Shown piece by piece: positions 11,839-26,210 of a stretch of 64,000 nucleotides of DNA (within the stretch, counting starts at the first letter, position 1; each line of letters begins with the position of its first letter). The position numbers were made by a program, and so were the translations under genes. The notes under the pieces were generated by a model that searched no databases, had not been told where the DNA came from, and saw nothing but the letters and a program-made list of their open reading frames with translations. Location of the stretch: NCBI RefSeq assembly GCF_036324505.1, contig NC_086352.1:19995637-20059636 (forward strand), read 5' to 3'. The stretch comes from Eleginops maclovinus (Eukaryota > Chordata > Actinopteri > Perciformes > Eleginopidae).

Positions 11839-14800
11839 AAGGGATGTTATGAAGAAATCTAATAATATAATAACTTTTATAAAACTTTCACAAAGATGAA
11901 ATCACTATAAGCTATATGTTAATGAAGATTCAAAGGTTAGATGTGTACTTTTACCGCCATAGCAAGATGATCTTTATTGGGTGCTAATATGTAACCAGTT
12001 AAGCTGTGTACCCGTGCAGTGTGTTTCTGTTTGTAGACTGGTATTGCACCTCTATGCCTCCTGCAGATTCACAGCACTGTCCTCTTAGCGGATCCCTACG
12101 TTGATCCAGCCTACTGCTGATAGATTCCCTGTCCTTGTGGACGTAGATCCCTCACAGTCCAACAATCTGAACTGGAGGTGGGATTAGATTAACGCTGCTT
12201 GAAAGTCTCGGGTCCTTTTTTAAAGCTTAACAGGCTGTGATACAACCCCCAAGAGGAGGATTTATTATGTTTAGCGTGCTCTTCAGATTTAACAAAAAGC
12301 AGTGTTCCCTCTGTCTGCCATTCACACAGTTCTATCAGGAAGCCAATGAGTTCAGTATTTTAATCAAACTTTGACATATGACCCGGCATTCTGCTTGAAG
12401 TGTTTCATGGTCTGGTCTGACATTTCTGCTATGCAGGAGGTGATGCACACTGTCAGAAGCTCATCTCTGAAGCTGCCCTTTTTTTCAAAGGAAACGTGTG
12501 CACAGTCTCTGAACTGTAAATGTGTGACAGAGGCCCTGGTGTCTCACTGAGGAGAGTTATGGCAGCTTTGTGTAATGCTGTTCCTTATTTAGATGGGCTT
12601 GGATTACACTAATGCCGAGGTATGGCAGGGATAAACGTACAACCAAACGCACACATGGGGAATGAAACCTCAGTTATGATTGTTATGTGTTTGTGTGAAA
12701 GAACATTAACTTATGGGTGGTTTGAATGTTTTTGTAATTCATTCATTTGTGATATTTGCTGAATGAAATAAAAATAAAAAGTGACTTTGTTTTAACAGCA
12801 TTTTCTCATCACATCTAAAGCAAGATTTTTAGACTTGATATTTACAATATTAAGAGTGGTCCTGCACTTAATCATTTGGGATATTGTTGCTTCTTTCCCA
12901 AACAAAAACTATTGTGTCTCATTATGACAAGACAAATGACAACATGTGGAGATTGTTGTCAAATGAGTGCAACCAGTAATGTGCATTAATTGAATACTGT
13001 TGATAATTAACTTCTCACCAAAGAGCATAGTTCATCTTTGTTGTTTAAAGCGTTCTAACTGTACCTTGTACCTTCTATCTAAAACAGCTTTTGGACAGAG
13101 GAGACATTCAAGCAAATGTTTAAACTCCCTCTCACTGATCAGGACTGGGTTTAAGGTAATTAATAACCAGACTGTAGCCTGGAGGAATTAGAGAAGGAAC
13201 ACAGGTTGTGATCACAGTCAATTATTTACCAACTGTGTTCATTGAGGCAGTTTTATTTGGTCCTTTAAATTCAGCAAGGAAAACTGTTTGATATTAGTCA
13301 CACAGTAATCATGTAACAAAAACCAATAGAGCTGCACTGTTGAGGGAGCCATTACATCTGTTTGGCTCTATAAATGTCTTTCTGTCTTTTAAAAATTGGA
13401 TAAACTAAGAACAACATATTTCTATAAACTACCCTATCCAATAATGAACTAGAATAGATCATTTCATTACATGTACTTTTAACCTTCCATCTGATAAATA
13501 CCATCTTAAAGAAGGTAAACCCCCCCTCTGTTTTCCCAGAGACGCATAAATAAAGTAATACAACTCTTTAAAACAAAGATTGTGGTTTATTTTATGCTGC
13601 AACTATAGGAAGCATAATATCTCTAATAATAAAAATGTCAATTGTTTTCAGTCATTTTGCCATCCAGTTTTAAAGTAGACAACATGGAGTTTGATTTAAA
13701 CTTCTTTAAAATAAAAAATCTAAATTCTGAGGCTTCAACGGGCGGCTAAAGTATTTGTCCAGCAGATAGCGAGGTGAGTTCTGTTTGAAGACTAAAGACC
13801 TATATTGGCTGTGTTTTGTACTTTAATTAGGTTTATCAGATGATTATTAACTGAAATGGTGTATTTGTCTTAATTCTGCAGGTATACAAAGAGCAAGGTC
13901 TGTGGTTTGAATTGTGATTGAAAGAAAAATACTTATAATTCTGAACTATTTAAAAAAATATACATAAAAGAATCAGATCGTTGGTGTACCTGTAGGTGGC
14001 AGCATCAGTCTGCTGTATCACATGCAGTGAGACAAAAGGATTTCATATAAGTAAAAATAAACCACAGATGCCTGTACATCTTAATAAAAACATGTATATT
14101 GCTTCATATGTATTTAATAGAAAAAAGGCTGACTAAAGCAGAAACACATATCTGACATCCAAAGAGACAGCATTTATTTTGCTATCAGTTACACTTGACC
14201 TTGCCTTTGTCTGTCCTCCATGACACTGTGTACGTTTTGTCTGAATCAAGGTTGCATTACCCCGTGTGGTTTAATTTCATATAACTGCTGATGACTGTGG
14301 AAAAATTCAGTTGCAGGTTAATGAATAAAGAATTAAAGTGGGTGTGTGTGAAGTATATTTAACACATATTCTCAAATAATCCTTCCAAAATAGCATCAGG
14401 GGGCATTATTGAGACCGAGAATACCTGAGCAGGCACATCATCCTCAGCCACAATCGATGTGCCATGTAATATGATATTACAGTCAGGCCTCAGAAATAGA
14501 GTCAGTCACATGTATTTTTAGCATCGGAATACTTGCTTGTTGTAGTGATTTTTCCCAGACACAGCAACATCTGAGCAGCATCTGAAATACTAACCTTTGC
14601 GACAAGTGAGCAGCAGGAAGTTTGCTGACCAGACAGAAGAATAAGCTTAAAGCATGGCCAAATGATTTTCAGGTTAACGCTGACAAAAAATTACTGCATA
14701 AAGACTCCAGGTGCCTTTTACGTTTTAACTATACATCATCAGAGTTTTATATACGTGAAACATGTATTTATAGCCACGCCAGACTCAAATGTTTTACACA

Positions 14801-15069
14801 AATAAAGTAAAGCTAAACCTAGCATAATGTGCATAATGTTGCAGCTTCTGCAGGAGTATATTTTAGTTCAGTAGATTACACTATAGCAATGCATCATATT
14901 TTATAAATGTGTTTTTTAGTATTTAAAAATAACATTTTTAAATTAACTATAGCTAAACTTTTAAAATAAACATAATATATATGAGATACAGAAAATGAGA
15001 TGTAGGCCAACAGTTTAAATGAGCATAAAATGAAAACGCACTGAAGTAGAAATCCCTCAACATTATAGG

Positions 15070-15112
15070 ATAGTACTCAAGTAAATGTACTTAGTTACAT
15101 TCCACACACTAG
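15070..15112. repeat. Fragment of a dispersed AAGTA-rich teleost repeat
   Basis: The text contains tactcaagtaaatgtactta and gttacattcc. This is a motif chain I know from short non-autonomous repeats common in teleost genomes. It is a short remnant with no clear termini. Confidence 0.4.
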
Positions 15113-15710
15113 AGATGGTATAGACAGGTAGACAGGTATGCCTTAAAATACAATACTACTGATTTACATTACGGTATGTTATGAAACTTAGCCGATACTC
15201 ATGTCTAAAGGGAAGTTATGCTGACCTGTGCTGCTTTGATTTTGTCCCCAATCTTATGAAGGTGCAATACTAAATTGCTGTAGAGCCCCTTTATGTTTAG
15301 TGATGATTTGGTTATATTCTTAATTTTTCCTTTTTGTTTTGACAGCCATGAAGCTGCCAGGGCTTAAACCTCGTGTTCCCCTCTTCATCTAAACCAAACT
15401 ACTGTATCTAAACTCCTAATCTCACAATTTTTATGACACCACAGACGGGGTCCTTTCTTCTGTTTCAGCAGTAAAGCCATAAAACGAGACACTCCACTCC
15501 TAAATCCATTTACTATTTCCAATATTGTCAAGGACAACGTCTCTCTATCTGGCAATCAGGGGACATGGCTAACGGTGCAGTTGCCAAGGATACAAACAGC
15601 ACATGTAGGACAACAAAATTGTTTGCCAGCTCCTATCTCCCCTACTTGATCCATCGCCATCACCCTGTCAGAAAATAAAACGCTTCTTTCCCCTAAACAC
15701 TCTCTGCTGA

Positions 15711-15713
<3 letters not shown>

Positions 15714-15782
<69 letters not shown>
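15714..15782. repeat. (TG)n microsatellite
   Basis: About 69 bp of uninterrupted TG repeat. It lies 84 bp to the left of a CA repeat of opposite sense. Confidence 0.95.
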
Positions 15783-15784
<2 letters not shown>

Positions 15785-15865
15785 TCTGTATTCATTAGGA
15801 GCTTTATTTAGCAGCATGTTATCTATTTCTCAGTGCACAGGCCTGTGATCTCAAACTTATTCCAT

Positions 15866-16025
<160 letters not shown>

Positions 16026-19000
16026 CACCTGTCTGTCATTTACGCTGATGTTTGACCTTCACCCAGGATCAGGGTTGGGGTTTTTAAGGTTCAACTGTAA
16101 CAACTTGCTCAACAATATCCAGCTTTTATGGGTTCTGTATATACACCAAACAACATTAAGGTTGTCAGGCAGTGGCCTTGGTTCACAGAGTGGATAGTAA
16201 ATCAGAGCAGAGGAGAGGAGATGAGGTTCCCTCTCTCTGACGCTCTGTTGGTGGTCTGTTATGATAATTAAAGAAAACAGAGCATCTCTGTCATTGGAGA
16301 GAGGTCATGATCTGTAATTCTATACTCTACAGTCGACTCATATACCATAAAGCAGGGTCTTTAAGGTTTCAGGCCAAGCTGAAAGAGAGACGGAGCAGGG
16401 ACCCCCTACGACTGTACAATTATCTTGAATCAATATGTTACAAGGTGAGACAGTACACATGTACTGTATATCATTAACTGAGTTGCATATTAAACTGGGC
16501 CGACCATACTGTGTAGGTCTACCTAAAGTGCGTACCTCTTTATGGTGTAAACAATACTGAGCTATAAAGTAACAGGTAGTCACAGCTTACTAGTTCGCCA
16601 TTATGGATAAGCGTAGCATATTGTTTCAGTGAAGGTTAGGCTTTTTTAATATCATGTTACTGGGATGTGTATTTTTATATAAAAATAATCAAACCTGCAG
16701 AAATTTTGAGGAAACCTAAGGGTTGATGGACCCGTGGTGAATACCCATGCCATAAAAGGTTTGATGTATTTACTTTTTTTCCTGAAAAAATATTAAATAT
16801 TCTGCTGGCCTTTTTAAAAACTTTTCTCTTGCAGTATACCTACAGTAAATGTTGATTCAGACGGTGACAGTGTGAGACGGTCCCAGCCTGACCCCTGTCA
16901 CCTGATCCTCACAGTGTGATTTACCCATCATCGGGTCATCACATATTCTGAGAGGTACACAGACACCTACACAGTCTTCAGGGAACTCTTTTGACATTAC
17001 TCAATGACCATTAAAGCCCCTTGAGTCCATCCAAGACCTCACTGTTTGCACATGGTGACTATAGCAACGCACACAGTCAGCGCTGCATCATGGCTCATTC
17101 CTCCCCTATTTATTTCATACACGTCTGGTCATAATCAGTGTCAGAAACATTTGGCTTGCTGAATAGATATTATAAAATGACCTTTAGCAGAGTTAAGAAT
17201 CATAGATTTACAGTCAATAGAGTTATTTCAGTCAATGTTTGATAAAAGTAATTGGTCACATGTAATAAAAGAAACACCATTCAAAATTGGTTCCACAGGT
17301 TTTTGCTTTAGTCAATTCCTGGGAGGGAACTATTAATAGACCAAATCACATTTTGAGTATTGACATGATGGATTTTAAAGGGATGATTTTTGCCACAGTT
17401 GCATATTTTGTTTTTAACGGTAAACAATCAAGATGCCACACCGATTAAACATCATTATGACACAACCTACCATTTATTTTTGAATGATTGTTTATTAGAT
17501 GTAACAAACTGTGGCGCTAAAGAACCAACAAGACTGAGACTATGCCGCCACGCTAACAGCTCTGTGACGCTGGACTTAACTAAATGCTAATGGTTGTATT
17601 TGATATACCTAATGCAAAATAATAGATGTTAATGATGAATTAACTCAGGTATATACAAGAGCTCCTTTGTCCTTGCTTTTAGAATATTAATTTGATTTAA
17701 ATTCAAGTGAAGCAGTTCGAGTGACCGCGTCCAAAGCTTTATTTAAATTCCATTCCCAGACAGACTAATTAAAAACAGATCTGATGAGTTAATGGGTCTG
17801 GCTGGGATAGACCCATGTGATCTTCTCTCTGTCTTTCGCCCCTGGATTGTCTCCAAAAACATCACAAGCCTTAGATCCATCCCTCATCTGCTACAGCTAC
17901 AGCTCCCACAACCAACCACTGCTGACACATTCGAGTCAGAGGGGTCAGTCATGCACCCAGAAGCGTCACAAGTTTCCAAGATCACAATCCCCCAACAAGC
18001 CCACTGTGGCAAAAATAGTCCCTGTTAGCCTTTTATAAATCAGAGTGTATCTATAAAAAGCCTTTGGCTGACCAGAAACCTGGGCTGAAGCCACATCACC
18101 CTATCTTTAGCTTTATTTATGTCCTGGTGTTGACAGGGCCACTTGCAAAGCTTTCCAGTCACCGTTCAATAGGTCACATGTGTGCCCGGCCCTTGGCCCA
18201 ATGCTGGAAAGCACCATTGAGTGAAAACTGTAATCAGAGGGCCTGTAGTGCGGGCCAGCCTGCATCCCTCACAGAAACAAACGCCTAACAGCTGCTGAGC
18301 TAACGGCTTGATGATTCCTACCCTCAGATTCTTTCCATCCACTTAGTGTTTATGAAGCTCTCATCTGATGACAGATAAGCATGTCCACTATTGTGAAATG
18401 ATGATTAGAATTCTGCCACATGACGAGAACTATTGTTATATGCAGGCTGTGTTGTGCTGATATTTTTGGTGGATTGCATTATAAGCAACTCTCCGGCTTT
18501 TTGCATTAAGAGCTTCAGTCAACTTGTATTACACAGCACACAGCTTGTAATGGAAGCAACCCATTCAGGATCTCAAAAAAGCAGACAGCATTATCAGAAA
18601 GTTTGTTCTTTTACAACAAAACAATACAGAATCATGAACAAGATGAACATGCAAAGGAATATACTGTATGTCCTAATGTCATTATTTTATGTGTCGCTTT
18701 CCTGACAAGATAAAAAAAGGTGGGGTCAGAACTCATAAAATCTTTGCAGAGACCTTCTTTAGGAAATCCTGGGAACATACACGGTGACCGATCAAGCAGA
18801 AAAGCTTAAAACTGCTAAAAGTCAAACTCTTTTGGGAGTCATGGATCAGTCTACCCGGTGCAATTCACATTAGAGGAACTCTTCAAAAAACGGGTGTGTT
18901 ATTACTCCTCACGACCTCTCCTTTTCCTCACTCCGTCCAACCTACCAATATTTCAGAGCTAAGTTTGCCCACACAAGGACATCAAGGTCTCATCCCACTG

Positions 19001-21471
19001 AAGCCTCAGTTCATGACTGATAGCAGAGGCTGTGTTCACATTGAGCAGAAATGGTGTAGGTGGACTGAGTTTATGTGTGTCAGTGTCTGTGTGCGTGGGC
19101 TTGTTACTCTCCTCTCAAGACCATAGCATTGTTACACTAAAAGCCTGAGAGCTTCCAAATGTGTGGGCTGCCATGTCTTGATGTACGAGTGCCTGTTGCT
19201 CTTTCAGGGTCTCCATGAAATGATTATCTTAACATATGTGGTGGAAAGGTGGTCAAGGTTTCTATTTATAGTCCCTTATTGAACCTTGCATTGTATCTGA
19301 GTCTGAGTAGCACAATCATGCTAATGCTTGTGCCAAGATGGAGATGTGTCCGTGCCTGTAGATGAAGTGTGTGGGATGAGTGAGTCTGAGAGGAATGATT
19401 GGGACATTTTCATGTAATTGTTTGGCTGCTAATTTGCAGTTTCTGCTGCTGTCACTTATCAAGAGATGTAGGTCTGTGGATATTCTACTGCTGCTTTCAC
19501 CTTTATTACACATTTCAAATGAGTTTTTTAGATTTTTTGACATCATACAATGACAATTTCCTCCTGTGGATGAAATTATTGAAAACAGAACCAAATGGAC
19601 TGAATGCATCTTGAGGAGATATTGTTTTGTAAACAATTACCAATGTCAAGAATGAATTTTAAATCTCAAATTTCAAGACCTAATTTGCTCATAAATAAAA
19701 ATGTAACATCTGTATTATCATGAGAAAAACCGATGAGGTCATCTGTTAGGCTAGAATGCTCCAGAACTGCTGCCGACTGGATTTCTTTTTTCAATTGAAG
19801 ATATTCCTTTTTGAATGTTGTTGGATGTTCATCAAAAAGTGATAATGAAATACCCGACACAAAACATTTGATGTGTTGCCATAGCAACGAGTTGCTGGGT
19901 AATAATATCGTGGGGAACAAAATAAATAAAGGAGATGCTGATAAGAACACTAATTTCCATATTGTTTGTTTCTTTTCATGTCAGGTTCTTTAGCTTTTAT
20001 TTGACAAGTGCCATACTATAGAGGAACAACCTGCACGGTGTACTTAGTGTCGCAGGAGAGTTTTTCATGATGCATTCATAAACACCTTCTGGATAATGTA
20101 TCACTGAGCACCCTTTGTCCTGATGCCTGATATGAACCTCTGAGATCCTCTGCCTCTCTCAGGGTCCTCTCCAAATGTTAAGCACACTCTGCCCAATCTC
20201 AAGTGCTGCGTAGAATATATTGAAGCAATAATCATATATAATGTGTTGCCTGTAGTTTCATGTATTGAATTTTAATTAACAAAAGGATACGTCTGGTTAT
20301 TTTTCAAATGTGTATTATTGTCAAAGAATACCATAATGAGACCAAATAATCATCTGATCCTAATAACAAGCATTGTCTGTGTGTCCAAAGTCTGATACAG
20401 TTGTTTTCTCTGTGCCATACAGTACACATCCAAATGTGTTGCCCAAATATGTGAGTCACACAATCGGATGACATGCTTCTTCATTAATATTAAAAATGGG
20501 CATTGGAGTTAAATCTGGATCAACTCCCCTTACAGTCTTGCTGCTTTAAATACTCACTATAGCATAACATCTGTAGCTGAAAATAGTGCATGTTTCACTC
20601 TTGTTAAACCTACACTGCTGTTTAAGAAAACAAATGAGCCTGTTTTAAAAATGCCCCATTTTTAGTAGGAACAAGAGAACTTGCAGATGTCAGAAGTACA
20701 GAATGGTCGGTCACCTTGTACGTTTGAGTTTTTTTCATTGGATTTGTATCAAAATAATCTAAGATAACGATGTTATCCTTTAAGAATAATCATATGACAT
20801 AGAACATGACACAGCTCATATACTACATGTTGCTCATAATATGAATATAATGCAATGCTATGTCTGAGATGAAATTAGTTATAGAGCGGATGATTTCATT
20901 AATATAGTCAATCAACTAACGTCAATTTAATATTTGTCACTTCGGATTTAGTTGAGGGTGCATCAAGGTTCAGTTTTTCGACTAAATTAAATCATTAACT
21001 AAATATAAATACATGACCAAGCAAAATAAGTCATATAAACTGATTTTGTGAACATATCTAGATGAAAAATAAGAAAGAAATGGTATAAAGCAATCAAAGA
21101 ACAAGTCTTCAATCTGTATAGAATCGACTGACGAGCACACACACATTGGATGACGATGGGGCAGCATTTTCACAGAGCACCAGAGTCAGGTTTGTTTTCC
21201 TGTGCATATGTTCCAGCTGCTTCTTGAATCAAATTGTTGATTTCCAGCTTCCTGTCTTGATAGCCTGAAATGTAAGAGTGATTACAGTCTCTGAAATGCC
21301 ATAAATAGCAGGAGTGACGCACATACTCTGTCAAATGTCCATTTTATGTGACAGGCATTTAAACTGTTTTCCTCTCTGGGATATCAAATTGCACTATTGA
21401 ACGAATAATAGAAAATAGAAGAACAGAACTATGACCCTATCCCCTTTGGGGCTTAATCTCTAAACATTCAA

Positions 21472-21515
21472 TTCTCATGTATCCGAGCAGGCAACTCTGC
21501 TCGGATACATGAGAA
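21472..21515. repeat. Perfect hairpin, 19-bp arms, 6-nt loop
   Basis: The left arm at 21472-21490 (ttctcatgtatccgagcag) is the exact reverse complement of the right arm at 21497-21515. The loop is gcaact. There is no adjacent gene, T-run or transposon terminus. The function is unknown; a local template-switch origin is plausible. Confidence 0.9.
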
Positions 21516-23708
21516 GCTCTCTTATTCCATGATGGAAATGCTGTTAGTGCTAGTGTCAGTTTGATTTGGCAAGAGTTTAACATTAAAAAACAATTTAAAT
21601 GATTAATCTATTTTGATTATGTATACAAATAAAGCAGCAAGCAAGCTATAGAAACACTTTAGTACACAAATACTCCATTGCATGTGAACATTTTATAACA
21701 TAGATTTGGATTATTATTAGTGATTTCTTCATTGTGGCATGTAACTATTGAATATACTAGTTTAATCTATACTAACTCATCATATTCTATAAACTTTACT
21801 TAATGTTTCGTATGAAAAGTCTTAATCTGTCCCTATGAACTATAAATTGTCAAATAAATTAAATGCTGTCCAATGTTGTAGTGGCAGAAATGAAATGAAA
21901 AGACACAAGTAAAGTACAAGTTCTTCACATATTGAGTAGTTTTACAGTATAAATACTTTTTGACATTGTACCAGTGCTGTAGAGGAGCTGGAGCATGAAG
22001 GATTAACAGCTTCTCATGCTGCTGGTGACGGTGTTATGTGAAGCTTTGCAGCCTCCTACTATCAGAGGTCACCTGCACTCAACGCAGCTTTAAAGCTGAA
22101 GAGAGGCTGGATCGTACAAACTGTTTATTTTCAGTATTCAATTTACGATTCCCTTTGCAATGACGAGCACTAAGAGGATCTCAAAGTTTCTGCCTAATCG
22201 ACTGTTAAAGTTATGTTACTGTAAAAGTGGACAGCTGGAGCACATCAGTCCCAATGATTCAACATAACGCTCCATTGACTGCTGTCACTGTCATGCAGCA
22301 CCATTCCTGTCAGTGAATCAATTTATCGCGTAAATGGAAAACCCTAACAGCTGCTGACCCTTCTCAACTGCCAGTAATTGCCGGCAGTTTATATTAGTCA
22401 AACATCATTTACTGAACAAGATGGTAAAACAACTAGAGCAAGTTTATTCCCACTCATTGCGACATTTCTTGAGCAGATTATTCATGATTTTAACCTTTTA
22501 AGATATTAGCTGTGTTCCTTACGAGTTCCTCTCCTGTCCCTGGTGGGAGTTTTCATTCCACAGATATTCAAATGAACGCCGGTCTACTCCGGCTGCAATC
22601 AGTCCTACTAAATTAGATGATAAAAGATGATTTCCTCTAGATGAAGTGTAATCAAAGATATTGCAATCAAAATGCAAATGAGCACTGTATACCAATCTGT
22701 ACCTAATCTGCACCGCTCTGTAATGTATATGACAAATCACTAAAATGACAAACCAAGAACCGGTCTCTCACTGAGATGTCTTTCTCAACCTCTGAGTAGA
22801 TCCCTATAACAAACACAAATTTCATTTTGTGCCTCAACTCTCTTAAACCAATTAAAGATGGGATGCTCCAGCTGATTAATTATGCATCACATTAGGGCAG
22901 TCTTTAGTACTGGAGGAAAGATGAAGGCACTCTTTCTCATTTGTTATTTAACCTCTGCTTGAAGAAAATAGGGAATAAAACTAATAGTGGTTGAGTTGTT
23001 GGAGCATTACTACGCTGGGCTGGTTTATGAATTTAATTGTCACTTTAAAGTAGTTGGTAGGTTGTGGCAGTAATGTCTTTGCAAAATGATTTTGCAGCAG
23101 GAGTTTTTTCATTGAGTCAAAACAATTCAGTCGATGAACAATTATAAAATAATATTTAGTATGTTTCTGGAAGTCTAACACTATTCTTTCCAAAGGCTTG
23201 GTGCAAAAATCGATACCACCAGGCTTAAGCTACTGCTCCTGGTCAAAACATAGTCCAGCACATAAACCTCTGAAAACCACAAAGATCAAACTGATGATTA
23301 TTCAAATAAGAAATAACAAAGCAAGCTTTAAATGTTATGGTATGGTAGGTGACGTTTCTTATCTTTGGAGAGTGTTTGTGTTAAGCTAGGATAATCATCA
23401 ACAGTGAATACCACCTGCATGGAAAAAAGGCTGTACAGATGAGACTGACATATCATCGCCGTATAAAGCTACCTAGTTAGCAACCAATTTCTAATGTATA
23501 CTTTAAGCAAATATTAACATTTAACATTCATTTGGAGTGCATGTAAGTCTGGGCCATAAGTGTCAATATTCTGTAAATACAGTATAGGTTAAAGTTTCTC
23601 CATCATCACCTCCTCAAACTTCAGGAACTGCAGAGGGATTCATTATTTATTGGTTTGTTAGTATGAGCAATCCCTAACACATACATGTATTAATGTGATC
23701 CATGTATA

Positions 23709-23943
23709 CAGCCGCGGAAAAAAATAAGACACCACTCCAATTTTTTCTTAAATCTTTATATCTACATGTATGGAAACCAGTCCATTGTGTGTTGAATTCC
23801 AACACAGAGAAAAATGCCAGTAGTTTATAGAATACAATAATAATTTTTTAAAAATCATTTAACTCAAAAGACAAATCTGTAAAAAAAACAAAACAAGAGA
23901 AACTGATAATGCTGAAGTGGTCTCTTAATTTCTTCCGCGGCTG
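23709..23943. mobile_element. 235-bp TA-flanked MITE (Tc1/mariner type)
   Basis: The left end CAGCCGCGGAAAAAAATAAG and the inverted right end share about 30 bp with a few mismatches (CAGCCGCGGAAGAAATTAAG on the other strand). TA dinucleotides flank both ends at 23707-23708 and 23944-23945, the target duplication expected of Tc1/mariner insertions. The AT-rich interior has no coding capacity, so it is non-autonomous. Confidence 0.85.
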
Positions 23944-24603
23944 TATATAAAATAATTACTTTTGCTATAGCTATAGTAAGACTAAGGTGGAAGAACGACC
24001 ACTTTCGAGTTATGTGTCATGTTTGTATTAATGAAGGACTTACTGATACAGAGCAAGCCTCTGACGGCTACAGCTGGAAAAACTGGTAAGTTTGAAGTCA
24101 AAGTAAAACTACATGATCTTAAAACAAGCTTAAAATAGCCGAGGCTGTGGGGAAACTCATAACAGAGGGAGGGAGGATTAGGAAAAACACTCCTCTGTGC
24201 CGGTAACCAAGCAATGGAAAACCGGCCGGACGCTTGGGGAAAAGTGTCCAGTGTTCCACTCTTACTGTCCCTTAGTGTCCGTCCCTATGTGGTAAATTAT
24301 CCCTCATTTCCCAATCTACTTGAAGTGATTGGAAATGTCAACCCCCTTTCTCTTTGTGGCCTTGAACCCCGAGTCGTTCAGCTGAAGAATCTCTGTCCTC
24401 GGAGGATCTGTTGGAACACATCAAGGCTAAAGTTGCAGGCTCATTATATCCCAAATGTAACGCTTGACCCTGTGTCACAAGCTTATCCCTCTCTTCCTGC
24501 TCTATCATGTCCCTAAGGGTCCATCTCAGTGTACTTTTCTTTTACTTTGAGCAATGTTGCTTCAATTGGATCAGCTAGCGGGAGATATAAATAGCCTAAT
24601 ATA

Positions 24604-26208
24604 CAGTGGGGCAAAAAAGTATTTAGTCAGCCACCAATTGTGCAAGTTCTCCCATTTAAAAAGATGAGAGAGGCCTGTAATTTTTATCATAGGTACACTT
24701 CAACTATGAGAGACAAAATGAGAAAAAAAAATCCAGGAAATCACATTGTAGGATTTTTAATGAATTAATTGGTAAATTCCTCAGTAAAATAAGTATTTGG
24801 TCACCTACAAACAAGCAGGATTTCTGGCTCTCACAGACCTGTAACTTCTGCTTTAAGAGGCTCCTCTGTCCTCCACTCGTTACCTGTATTAATGGCACCT
24901 TTTTGAACTCGTTATCAGTATAAAAGACACCTGTCCACAACCTCAAACAGTCATACTCCAAACTCCACTATGGCCAAGACCAAAGAGCTGTCAAAGGAAA
25001 CCAGAGACAAAATTGTAGACCTGCACCAGGCTGGGAAAACTGAATCTGCAATAGGTAAGCAGCTTGGTGTGAAGAAATCAACTGTGGGAGCAATTATTAG
25101 AAAATGGAAGACATACAAGACCACTGCTAATCTCCCTCAATCTGGGGCCCCTCGCAAGATCTCACCCCGTGGGGTCAAAATGATCACAAGAACGGTGAGC
25201 AAAAATCCCAGAACCACACGGGGGGACCTAGTGAATGACCTGCAGAGAGCTGGGACCAAAGTAACAGAGGCTACCATCAGTAACACACTACGCCGCCAGG
25301 GACTTAAATCCTGCAGTTCCAGACGTGTCCCCCTGCTTAAGCCAGTACATGTCCAGGCCCGTCTGAAGTTTGCTAGAGGGCATTTGGATGATCCAGAAGA
25401 GGATTGGGAGAATGTCATATGGTCAGATGAAACCAAAATAGAACTTTTTGGTAAAAACTCAACTCGTCGTGTTTGGAGGAGAAAGAATGCAGAGTTGCAT
25501 CCAAAGAACACCATACCTACTGTGAAGCATGGGGGTGGAAACATCATGCTTTGGGGCTGTTTTTCTGCAAAGGGACCAGGACGACTGATCCGTGTAAAGG
25601 AAAGAATGAATGGGGCCATGTATCGTGAGATTTTGAGTGAAAACCTCCTTCCATCAGCAAGGGCACTGAAGATGAAGCGTGGCTGGGTCTTTCAGCATGA
25701 CAATGATCCCAAACACACCGCCAGGGCAACGAAGGAGTGGCTTCGTAAGAAGCATTTCAAGGTCCTGGAGTGGTCTAGCCAGTCTCCAGATCTCAACCCC
25801 ATAGAAAATCTTTGGAGGTAGTTGAAAGTCCGTGTTGCCCAGCGACAGCCCCAAAACATCACTGCTTTAGAGGAGATCTGCATGGAGGAATGGGCCAAAA
25901 TACCAGCAACAGTGTGTGAAAACCTTGTGAAGACTTACAGAAAACGTTTGACCTCTGTCATTGCCAACAAAGGGTATATAACAAAGTATTGAGATGAACT
26001 TTTGTTATTGACCAAATACTTATTTTCCACAATCATTTGAAAATAAATTCATTAAAAATCCTACAATGTGATTTCCTGGATTTTATTTTCTCATTCTGTC
26101 TCTCATAGATGAAGTGTACCTATGATAAAAATTACAGGCCTCTCTCATCTTTTTAAATGGGAGAACTTGCACAATTGGTGGCTGACTAAATACTTTTTTG
26201 CCCCACTG
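24604..26208 (+). mobile_element. Tc1-like DNA transposon, near-intact
   Basis: The 1605-bp element begins CAGTGGGGCAAAAAAG and ends with its inverted copy. TA flanks it at 24602-24603 and 26209-26210. The terminal inverted repeats are about 165 bp (24604 to about 24769, and about 26044 to 26208) and differ at only about three positions by eye. This implies fairly recent insertion. A transposase frame of standard length lies between them. Confidence 0.96.
24970..25992 (+). pseudogene. Tc1-like transposase with one premature stop
   Basis: The frame runs from ATG at 24970 to TGA at 25990-25992, 340 codons, the usual length for fish Tc1 transposases. It is interrupted only by TAG at 25819-25821 (codon 284). 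The N-terminal part is a paired-like helix-turn-helix region (residues 1 to about 110). The catalytic triad is complete: Asp153 in WSDETK, Asp244 in HDNDPKH and Glu279 in PIENLW, a DD34E spacing. The stop falls five codons after Glu279, so a truncated product keeps all three acidic residues but loses the last 57 residues. These remain readable in the same frame (ending NKGYITKY). It is probably inactive. Confidence 0.93.
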
Positions 26209-26210
26209 TA

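Noticed and set aside
21472..21515. Possible microRNA precursor
   Set aside because: The 19-bp stem is too short for a Drosha substrate and there is no extended imperfect stem around it.
25137..25619. 160-codon minus-strand frame opposite the transposase
   Set aside because: It is the antisense shadow of the conserved Tc1 transposase frame.
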